Source: Chara braunii (lineage: Eukaryota > Streptophyta > Charophyceae > Charales > Characeae). From it: a stretch of DNA of 28,294 nucleotides. The stretch is taken from NCBI GenBank assembly GCA_003427395.1, contig BFEA01000532.1, positions 59,813-88,106 of the forward strand. Direction: 5' to 3'. Numbering within the stretch: the first letter of the stretch is position 1; the number at the start of each line of letters is the position of its first letter. The notes below the pieces were generated by a model that searched no databases, was not told the DNA's origin, and worked only from the letters and a program-made list of their open reading frames with translations. This document shows positions 20,615 through 28,294 of this stretch, one piece after another. The position numbers were made by a program, and so were the translations under genes.

Positions 20615-20733
20615 CTTAATGAATATGTTCGCCGTTCCACTCTTGCGAAGACTTGGATCCCGGTGTGAGTACATTATCCTTACGGCCTTGCCGTTTATCA
20701 GGGTGAAGTTGAGCATCTCTAGGGCCCGGCTTG
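20615..20733 (-). CDS. Poly(A)-binding protein, exon for the RRM1 end and RRM2 start
   Basis: 119 nt. It begins with two bases completing a split codon (G|CA expected for Ala, phase 1) after GGTGGAACAG, and ends AAG|GTACGG in phase 0, covering residues 1-40 of the visible protein. It encodes [20 protein letters not shown], then [30 protein letters not shown] is a nearly invariant PABP signature at the end of RRM1, and IFIK starts RRM2 RNP2. The upstream exon with RRM1 RNP2 and RNP1 was not found anywhere up to 28294. The gene is therefore 5'-truncated by the window. Confidence 0.95.
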
Positions 20734-22928
20734 CTGTTCCACCATCAGCACAAGATCGATCCCACAGCAAACGACCACAGCAAGAAACATTCAAACTCAA
20801 ACCATCAGGCCCAAACTACACATTCACTCCAAAGGCCAACGAGCGTGTATCATCGACAAAAACCAAGTCGCGAATCAACTAACCAAAACCGACCGCAAGT
20901 ACTGTTCATCATGTAAACATTCCGCATGTTAGCAGCTCTCATATTCAAAAAAAAAAAAAAAAAAAGTCTTTTTCGTTCGGGAAGCTTTCATGATTGCTGT
21001 GTTTTTCATGATCGACCACCAGGGCGTCATGGACATCAGCATCAGCACAACAGGAGAGCATTGCCTGTCTTGTACAACACTCCGCTCATCTGGGATCCCG
21101 CACACCAGCAGGTTCTCAGAACTAAGGCAACGATAGGGAGACTCCAAAGCAGCAAAAATAAGGTGGTTGATTCTGCAGCTCATTCTACACACCAGCAAGT
21201 GCTCCAAATTGAGGTAACAGCAAGGAAACTACACGGCAAGCGAAAGGCAAATATACCCCAATCTGCTTGTTCACCTACCAGCCAACCAACTCTGCCTTCT
21301 GGGCAGTGCAATCGCACCTCTAGCAGATGATTCATCTGAGACCATTGGACGCTACAAGCTTATCCAGTAGCATTTCCCAAAACCTACTAATCGATCCCTG
21401 CTTCACTGATTGCTCACAACCCTGCCAACCCTGCAAGACACTTACCCACCCCCGATCCACCAATCAGCACTTGTTTTCTTTTCTAATCGCCACGCACTTT
21501 TACTTCACTAATTACTAAGCACTTGTGCTTTACTGATTGCCCCGCCATGCAATGCTCGTTACCCTAACAGTCTGTCAACTCTCGCTTCACGAGTTCACCG
21601 ATCCCTTCATTACTTGGTCAAAAATCACTGGCCTACCTGATCACTCACACTTACACATTGCGCAGTCGTGAGTCACTATCTCAAAAAGACTTTACCTCAG
21701 TGGCCTCAGCAATCACCCACCTACTCTGCAAACAATTTACATAATTATTATAGCACACTTGACCCAGTATAACTGGGGTCACCAAGCCCCCGTCCACGTT
21801 CCAAATTGGATCATTCCTTGATCAAGCGAATCACCATTACTCTAGTGGCTCCTGATTTCCTTGCCAGCATACCGATAGAGGTCTCATGCAGGATTGGTGA
21901 AGACCGGGCTCACATCCGGTCACAGGGCAGGCATGGGGCCAATGCAGGTCTGTGGATTTCAGAGGTAAAGGTTCTGGGATACTAGCAGCTCGCTGCTGAT
22001 TTTCTAGTCGAAAGGCACTAATTAAATATACTTGTGACGAATGGCTTCAGGAAGTCTTCGCCATGTCCATCTTGCCTGTGTGTAGTCTTACCTCATTGAT
22101 AGGAAGACAGGCAAGTAGGGGAGTCTTCCGTTGTTGACAGAAAGACAGGCAAGTCGGGAAGTCTACACACACGATAAGCGCGCAGATAGGTCACAAACAC
22201 GCTCAAAAGAATCAGGCAAACAAGGCAGTTCAGGGAGGTGACAAAGCAAGTGAACACTGAGGGCAGGCACAAAGACACAAATAGGTAAGGGCCCACGGGC
22301 AGTGGCGCTATGTTTCCACTTCAAAGCGCATGAATTCGGTAAGGGCCAAATTTGAGCTCTCTCACCAAGAGCACAGCACATATTGCCACTTCAAAGGCAT
22401 GAATCCGGTCAAAGGGTGGGCCAGGTTCGTCTTTTCAAAGCAAAAGCATAGCATCGAGGGGGCATGTCCCCAATATCAAAACGCAATCCGTGAACTGGCA
22501 AATGAAGGCATGGGTAGATAGCAAAAGCGGCGAGGTGGGAAAGAGAGCGCACTACAGACTCCTAGCCAGATTGTGTAGAGAGACACCTGTGCACACTCCA
22601 TAGACAAGAAACAACAACCAGCTCCAAACACACGTGGCAGGAGGGTAGATAAACAAAATGTTGCGCAAGAGAAGGACACCAGAAGAGAGGAAAGCCGATT
22701 CAGCCAAAGAGGGTCCTCATCAGCAGGCTACCACATAAAGGTCCAGGCTCAATGTACCATCCAAGAGAACGGGATCACAACCCTACCCAAGAAAAAACAT
22801 GTTACACCCATCCCTTGTCGACCAATCAGAAGAAAAAAACTATTGACTGAAAAGGTTTCTGTTCTTTTTTTCTAGTTTGCATTACATGGCAAAGTAGTTA
22901 TGGATCCATACTTTCTGGCTTCAAGCCC
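20734..22928. other. Region upstream of the first visible PABP exon, no gene seen
   Basis: Probably part of the first PABP intron. It contains a 19-A run at 20947-20965 and a two-unit ~44-bp repeat near 22100-22165 (GACAGGCAAGT at 22107 and 22145). A diverged direct repeat with CCACTTCAAAG..CATGAAT..GGT lies at about 22316 and 22386. No RRM1 signature, promoter or transposon protein was recognised. Confidence 0.6.
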
Positions 22929-22995
22929 ATTCGTGCGCGCACGAATCGAACCGGCACCCTTGACCACAGAGGCCACTACAGTCAGGACAAGGTGT
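22929..22995 (-). repeat. tRNA-like SINE head with adjoining perfect palindrome
   Basis: On the minus strand TGTAGTGGCCTCTGTGG resembles an A box and, about 30 nt on, GCCGGTTCGATTCG matches a pol III B box. Directly after the B box is an 18-bp perfect palindrome, ATTCGTGCGCGCACGAAT (22929-22946). No complete tRNA cloverleaf is evident, so a tRNA-derived SINE remnant is the likeliest reading. Confidence 0.45.
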
Positions 22996-23678
22996 TTAAA
23001 AAGCGGAACCATCCTGCAACCGCGGTAATACCCCCCCCGCCCGACACCACTCCACCCCACACCACCCCAACCCCAAACCACAACGGGAGATATGCATCTG
23101 CAGGACCTCAATGATGTGCAGGCTTGTATGCATAAACTCCAACTCCAACACCATGGATGAGATCAGATATCAAACTACATCAGATCCGGAATAAGACTAT
23201 GTATAACATAACACAGGGCCTCACTCCACTGCACAACATTGTAAATGTATCTGAAGCTGGTAATGGTCCCAATACATTCAAAATGTTCGATCAGCCCAAA
23301 TGAATCGAGTCAAACTTCGTAGTCCAGATACATGTTGAATATCAAATAGCGAGCGAGGCCCAAAGGGTGCAGGCCTGGTAAACGAGCAGGCACACGATCA
23401 GAAATGGAGATGGACACAAATCAAAACAAAGAAAAGGGAGATTCAAGACATTGGGCCTCTCGCTCCACCACATACCATCCTACATGTACCTGGTGCTGGT
23501 ATTGGTCCCAGTACATGCAAGATGTTCGATCAGTCCGAATGCATCTGGTCCAGACAATGTCGAATATTGCTCAGTGGAGCGAGGCCCTGTATCAGCCATC
23601 ATCAGAACTGCATTACCGGGCACATCAGCCGTGATATGGAACTCCAGTAGGGAAAGAAAGAAACTACGAAGGTCGGAG

Positions 23679-23729
<51 letters not shown>

Positions 23730-24313
23730 TGCAGCGACAGGGGAGGGAAGGAGGGGGGAGGACACAGAGAGAGAGAGATTGTCAATGGAGCGTGCAGGAT
23801 AGGGTTAATTTCCCATTTTTATTTATTTTTTCCCAGCAGCGAAATTCCCTGCATCTGTGGAAACAACAGCCAATCACTTTGCCCATCTGAACATCTACAT
23901 CTTTCGGAAAATAACACGCATCTGGCTATTTATCAGGGTAGGTTCTGACACGAGGTGAGAATCAAAGGCGGTTGGTTCAGCCTCCTCATGAGTCGGTAGG
24001 TGAAACTCCGACGAAACACTTTGTCACAGCCCCTCGCTTGTTGTTGTTCTCCTCTCCCTCTGCAAACAGTTTACAAGGCAGTTCTGTTTGACGATATATC
24101 ATCATCATCGCTTCCATTGCACTAGGGCGCCGCAGCACACAAAACATCTCCCTACTACAGGGGCAACCATTTTCGTATCTGACCGGAAAATTTAGCTGTG
24201 CACATCTTCATAATGGCATTCATCCTTGGGAGAAATGGGTTGTCAACGAGAGCAATTCATCCACCACGGTCGAGATCAAGCGGCACCCCGTATGCAGATA
24301 AGGCCACACCCTC
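22996..24313. other. Repeat-rich non-coding DNA
   Basis: It holds a C-rich stretch at 23028-23080 and two diverged direct copies with ATGTTCGATCAG at 23283 and 23522 (spacing about 239 bp), each preceded by a TGGT..TGGTCCCA..ACAT block and followed by GCGAGGCCC. A (GA)n microsatellite lies at 23681-23727. Open frames across these repeats show no domain. Confidence 0.6.
23681..23727. repeat. GA microsatellite
   Basis: About 23 uninterrupted GA units, followed after 40 bp by a second short GA run near 23768-23779. It is purely low-complexity. Confidence 0.97.
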
Positions 24314-24446
24314 TGCAGATAAGGCACCCCCTATCCAGATAACCCCGTGTGCAGATAAGGCACCCCCTATCCAGATAACCGCGTGTGCAGATAAGGCACC
24401 CCCTATCCAGATAATCCCGCGTGCAGGTAAGGCACCCCCTGTATAG
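24314..24446. repeat. 36-bp minisatellite, almost four units
   Basis: TGCAGATAAGGCACCCCCTA begins at 24314, 24350 and 24386, with a variant TGCAGGTAAGGCACCCCCTG at 24422. A partial unit lies just upstream near 24294. The 36-bp length is divisible by three, so both strands are open: the plus strand would read ADKAPPIQITPC-like repeats and the minus strand DRGCLICTRGYL-like repeats. No other coding sign is present. Confidence 0.93.
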
Positions 24447-25480
24447 ATTAAGGGCGTAATAACTAATAAACGTGGGCATCCCTGAAGTCATCTGACCGCA
24501 ACAAGGACTACATTCTGTCAAAAAGTCCTGGCAGTAAGCGCGTCAAACAGAGCTGCCCGGTAGACCGTGGGCAGAGAGGGAGAGGAGGTATATATATATA
24601 AATACACACGCATATAACTATATATCGTCATAGAGAACTGCCCGATGAGCCGGGGGGGCAGAGAGGGAGAAAAGGACAACGAGGGGCTGTGCCTGACTAT
24701 CGTCGGATTCTATGTATACATACTATAGACACATTCTGACGATTTATGTTATCTATATAGGAATGTGATAAGCACCTAAATATGGTGAGTGGTATCTTTC
24801 CACCTTCTCAGTGCAGATGCATTCGCCATTATTATACACATTCAATGAGTAATGCAGCGAGAAATACCCTTAAGGTTGACCGCAATCGATAACGATATTA
24901 TTATGTAAGAAAGGGAAAGCTGCTGCTAATGAATTCCCCTACCTAATACAAAAAAAATTGAAAAAATCGATAGTCCTGTAAGCATCCAGCCTAATCCAAC
25001 TGAAGATACCAATAACTACTAGTAATATTACGACCTCTGGCCTGAGGAGGTGAGGAGGTACACACCCAAGAATTCATCAAAACGCTTTTTTTTTTGTTTT
25101 AAGCAACAGAAGACGCAAGAAACTAATTGTCCGAAAGATGACGGGGAAGAAAGAAAAAAAATAGCAGGTTAAATAAAACTACACGGAAGAAACGTAAGGA
25201 GGGGAAACCGACAAAAAAAAAAAAGACAAAAAAAACGAAAAGACGACCAGTGATCGCCGCATCCGCAAAAACCCCTAGACCATCAACCGTCCGATTTCCA
25301 AATCAGCCACAGACAGTTATTCGCAGAGTTGACATTTATTAGTTTTAATTCTCACTGTGACGCACTGTGACGCACTGTGACTGTGACGCTGAGGGCAAGT
25401 GTCCGCCAACGCCGCGAAATGAGCCAAGGAGAATCCTTCGCCGCGAATGTCAAGGGGAAGAGAGAGAGAGATTTCCGACC
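24447..25480. other. AT-rich non-coding DNA
   Basis: No gene is seen. AT-rich stretches lie at 24585-24625, where TATATA runs occur, and A-rich tracts at 25150-25240. A short TGTGACGCAC tandem lies at 25353-25390. The motifs CTGCCCGGTAGACCGTGGGC (24552) and CTGCCCGATGAGCCG (24639), each followed by AGAGAGGGAGA, form a weak direct repeat. Confidence 0.55.
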
Positions 25481-25574
25481 TACCGTCTTCACCCAACGAA
25501 TAGAACCGCCCGGTCATTATAGCTGTGCATCCAGTCTGAAAGTCACCCCATATACGGCTATAATGACCGGGCGA
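25481..25574. mobile_element. Foldback MITE-like element, copy 2 (one end truncated)
   Basis: It begins TACCGTCTTCACCC, then AACGAATAGAACCGCCCGGT. The inner arms CGCCCGGTCATTATAGC and GCTATAATGACCGGGCG are perfect complements around a ~30-nt centre. The outer part of the right arm is missing. The centre (CATCCAGTCTGAAAGTCACC) resembles copy 1. Confidence 0.85.
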
Positions 25575-26167
25575 AGGAAGCGAGCAGTTGTCGGGGTAGC
25601 CGCCGGTGGCTGGGAGCGGGAGGGAAGGGGAGGGAGGGGGAGGGAAGGGTGAGGGAGGGGGATAAGAGGAGTGGGAAGGAGACTTCACGTTCATTTTTGT
25701 TTCACTTACAGTATATAATTTGTTTCACTTTATATAGTTTGTTTCACTTACAGTATATAGTCTTTAAAACAACAGTGAAATGATAATTCCAGAACCCCAA
25801 GCAAACAAACCAAAAACGAAAAGAGAACCCGAAACAAGACTACAACGCGAAAAAAAAAAAAAGCCACGAAATTTTGGTAACAATTCGTACACCAAAACGG
25901 CGGGAAATGGAATTATGGTAACAATTCGTAGACCAAAAAATGCGGGAGAATGACAGTCAGCCACACGAATCTTATTGAGAGCAGAGCGGAAAAAAATATG
26001 ACATGACTTGATGAACCATCATAAATTCATAAATGAAAAGCCAGGGAATTTCAGTGATTCCTAGACCAAAAAGAGGGGCCGACTCGAGGAAGCAAACCCA
26101 GTTAAGTATATACCAAAGGAGTGCAGATCGCGAAAGGTTGGTCGACCATAAACCCACCGATGAACCC
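25575..26167. other. Non-coding DNA between foldback copies
   Basis: It holds a G-rich GGGAGGGAAGGG tract at 25617-25665 and a TTTGTTTCACTT repeat at 25696, 25721 and 25739. Two GGTAACAATTCGTA..ACCAAAA copies lie at 25875 and 25917. No coding exon is recognised. Confidence 0.55.
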
Positions 26168-26281
26168 TACACTCTTCAGCCGAATAGAACGCCCGGTCAT
26201 CATCATAGCTGTGTACTTGCGGCAACTTTGAGTCCAGATGCAGCGATCATAACCGGGCATTCTATTCGGGTAAAGACGGTA
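26168..26281. mobile_element. Foldback MITE-like element, copy 3 (fullest)
   Basis: The left end TACACTCTTCAGCCGAATAG continues into AACGCCCGGTCAT. The right end reads CCGGGCATTCTATTCGGG, then TAAAGACGGTA. Both ends match the terminal sequence of copy 1 with few changes. The centre has GCGGCAACTTTGAGTCCAGA. Length is 114 bp with no coding capacity. It is part of a local tandem duplication. Confidence 0.85.
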
Positions 26282-26518
26282 CGGTACGTTTGGAGGATAG
26301 CTCCACCAAAACGTGCATGAGAAGTTTTTTATGTACAGAGTTTGCAGCCTTCTTCCACGTGATGGCAACGCCCGGTCATCATCATAGCTGTGTACTTGCG
26401 GCAACTTCGAGTCCAGATGCAGCGATCATAACCGGGCGTTCTATTCGGGTAAAGACGGTACGGTACGTTTGGAGGATAGCTCCACCAAAACATGCATGAG
26501 AAGTTTTTTAAGTACAGA
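26188..26518. repeat. Tandem duplication, 179-bp spacing
   Basis: 26188-26339 and 26367-26518 are nearly identical over 152 bp, covering most of the foldback element plus the flanking CGGTACGTTTGGAGGATAGC and GCATGAGAAGTTTTTT block. A 27-bp non-repeated spacer lies between them. The second copy lacks the element's outer left end, so duplication, not a second insertion, explains copy 4. Confidence 0.95.
26367..26460. mobile_element. Foldback MITE-like element, copy 4 (left-truncated by duplication)
   Basis: It starts inside the left arm at AACGCCCGGTCAT and keeps the centre and the complete right arm ending TTCGGGTAAAGACGGTA. It differs from copy 3 at only a few bases, including ACTTCGAG for ACTTTGAG and GGGCGTT for GGGCATT. 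Confidence 0.9.
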
Positions 26519-26702
26519 TGGCAAATCCAGACTCAAATTTACACGTCGTCCGATGCGCAATCATCATCTTTATCAGGTCATCTCATTCTTGCCTCCGAGG
26601 AAATCGTCATCAGGGTCCCCCTTGAGACCCAAAGACAGACCAAACCTAGAGAAAATCATGTATGGACAAGAAAATATGCCAAGGAATTTTCATGAAAACA
26701 TT

Positions 26703-26768
26703 ATGTCAGACAAAAACGATTTGATGGAGTCATTTATGTCGGACAAAAACGACTTCATGGAGTCGTAT
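26703..26768 (+). repeat. 33-bp tandem duplication in an open frame
   Basis: Two units at 26703-26735 and 26736-26768 read MSDKNDLMESF and MSDKNDFMESY. Of five base differences, three are silent in this frame. The frame is open from 26469 to 26876 but shows no domain, overlaps the tandem duplication at its start and ends in an AC microsatellite read as a Thr-His repeat. The repeat is certain; coding is doubtful. Confidence 0.85.
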
Positions 26769-26800
26769 AAATTGGAGATCACATTCCCCAATTCATATAT

Positions 26801-26802
<2 letters not shown>

Positions 26803-26841
<39 letters not shown>
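26803..26841. repeat. AC microsatellite
   Basis: About 19 AC units, followed by AT-rich sequence with ATATAT runs up to about 27015. Confidence 0.97.
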
Positions 26842-26842
<1 letters not shown>

Positions 26843-27602
26843 TTTTTGTTATATATATCGTCACACAAATATATAACATACCGTCATATATATCATCACA
26901 TAAATATGAGAGCGCAAAAGCGAAAAAAAGGGAAAAAAATGAATTCATTCTTTTACATAACGATATAAACATATATATAACGATATATACATATATCTAC
27001 AGTCTCATATACATATATCCTGTGATTCTGCCTAAAGTTGATTTGGCAGTTGTCTGTGACAGCAAATACTGTGCATAGATATTGGAAGACATATGTCCTC
27101 TTTTACCTCCCCTCCCATAACCGCCGTGCGAGTTGGTGACTGACAAAGGAGCCGCCGATGCACCACAGGCGACAAAGATCACTTCTCAGCTTAGAGAGAA
27201 GGAATTTGAACCTACCTTCAACTCGCCATCTGCTAGCTATTTTTTTATCACCACCCACAAAAAGAGAGGATAGGTCGTTCAATCAATATTCAGGATCACC
27301 AACTCAGTAATTCAATTAACCACCCGGTAATCAAAATGAACTATTACTGTCCATTAAGGAATCAAAAAAAAAAAAAAAACACGTTCAATCAACAACAGAT
27401 CCCATCAAAATTCGTCGTCGTAATCAATAGTCCATCTCTCTGAAAACCATAGTCAACGTCATTATGCACATTAGACCTTGCTACTGAATGAACGAATCCA
27501 CCGCTCTCGACGAGGGTAAGGCTTATGCTCCACAGAGCTCACTTCAGGAAATTCTCAAAGGTTAGCGCGCCACAGACCTAGTTTAAGACTACTTTCAACT
27601 CG
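26842..27602. other. AT-rich, non-coding
   Basis: TATATA-rich sequence at 26850-27015 is followed by unique DNA. On the minus strand GGTAGGTTCAAATTCC near 27201-27216 resembles a pol III B box with no clear A box. A 17-A run lies at 27364-27380. No gene is recognised. Confidence 0.5.
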
Positions 27603-27660
27603 AGAAAATTGAGTACCCCAAATTCTCCAGAAGAAAATTGAGTACCCCAAATTCTCCAGA
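27603..27660. repeat. 29-bp perfect tandem duplication
   Basis: AGAAAATTGAGTACCCCAAA begins at 27603 and again at 27632. The two 29-bp units are identical, so the duplication is recent. Confidence 0.97.
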
Positions 27661-28294
27661 AATGATTGCTAAGGCTCCATAGGGAATCGCCCACTCTCTA
27701 AATACTCATCCCACGAATTATTGTTCCTCTTCGGAAAGTCTAGCTCAGTCAGAGTGCTGTCATCTCGTCAGGAGCGCCCCGGTATCCCGGTGGCCCCGTT
27801 CGGCCACTACTGATTGCACCGCAAAGGAGCTAATGGGAAAAGAAAGTAGGGATGGAAGGGTGTTCGCGGAGAGAGTTAGGTTAAGGGAAAAAAGAGAAGT
27901 TTCAGGAGCCGATCGCGCTTAACTTGAGACGTTCTCCTTCAGAAGAACCGCCCCACAGGATGGCACTCCAAACAAAACCTTTTGCCTGTGGAGACCCGAT
28001 TAGCTTCGTGGAAAATGCCCAATGGCTGTCAAGCACAAACCTGAATCTCTCTCCATTTCTCAAAATTTAATGGTCAACGTCCCAGAACTCTTCGCCGCTC
28101 CCGCAGTCGCAGATCACAGGTAATCAAAATCAAACAAGCGATCGTCCCATTCATTTTGAACCCTGTCTTCACAGACTGCCCTCCAAGTAACCAGAGACCC
28201 CTCTGAAGGATTCCCATAATCACACAGGTATTCCTCCCCCTAATCACATTATCATAATTTCCTCTCTCAGCACAACCTCACCAAAACTTCCCCC
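27661..28294. other. Window end, no gene seen
   Basis: Unique sequence of mixed composition. No RRM1 exon of the PABP gene is recognised on the minus strand. A short plus-strand frame from 28070 ending at a possible donor (CACAG|GTAATC at 28119) is too small to call. Confidence 0.5.

Noticed and set aside
21841-21920. Minus-strand stretch with a GTCTCATGCAGG core considered as RRM1 (VCRD) coding
   Set aside because: The translation does not match RRM1 around the core, and there is no donor in the required phase.
26469-26876. 135-codon plus-strand frame with a 33-bp duplication
   Set aside because: It is not called a gene: it begins in a duplicated foldback flank and ends in an AC microsatellite. 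Only the repeat is reported.
28070-28119. Possible plus-strand first exon (ATG, then MVNVPELFAAPAVADH, donor CAG|GTAATC)
   Set aside because: Only about 50 nt, no homology recognised, and the downstream part is outside the window. It could be chance.

Overview
The window holds most of one plant-type cytoplasmic poly(A)-binding protein (PABP/PABPC) gene on the minus strand. It is split into at least ten coding exons between 20733 and 2578 and sits in repeat-rich non-coding DNA. I rebuilt the exons from the sequence. Every intron is GT-AG, all exon phases agree, and the joined exons give 585 residues ending in a TGA stop. Visible in order are the C-terminal part of RRM1, complete RRM2, RRM3 and RRM4, a Pro/Gln/Gly-rich linker spread over four small exons, and the C-terminal MLLE (PABC) domain. 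The 5' exon(s), with the start codon and the first part of RRM1, were not found; they probably lie beyond 28294.

The organism is a eukaryote and almost certainly a streptophyte, because RRM2, RRM3 and MLLE are plant-like. The long introns (0.56 to 3.5 kb, and at least 7.5 kb for the first if exon 1 is outside), many minisatellites, CT/GA/AC microsatellites, foldback elements and assembly gaps suggest a large, repeat-rich genome. A charophyte alga or a fern would fit, but the species cannot be settled from this window.

Layout: 1-2577 is the downstream flank and 3' UTR, with two tandem-repeat arrays at 602-945 and 1186-1735. From 2578 to 11326 come the MLLE exon, four linker exons and the two small exons of the RRM4 C-terminal half; introns here carry arrays at 6330-6778 and 7490-8226. 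From 11327 to 14792 is a long intron with a GC-rich island, two single Ns and a 594-base N gap. From 14793 to 18319 are the RRM3/RRM4 and RRM2/RRM3 exons, separated by an intron holding a U6 snRNA-derived sequence and a 56-nt near-perfect hairpin. From 18320 to 20733 is the RRM1/RRM2 junction exon, followed downstream by a tandem duplication that copied its 3' end with splice signals. From 20734 to 28294 there is no recognisable gene, only repeats: four copies of a short foldback element if the one at 18971 is counted, a 36-bp minisatellite and a 179-bp-spaced tandem duplication.

The most interesting points are the duplicated exon end at 20423-20473, which could be an in-frame cassette exon; the run of six frame-neutral exons across RRM4 and the linker; the foldback element family; the 56-nt hairpin; and the U6-like sequence in an intron. 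No complete second protein-coding gene could be supported.
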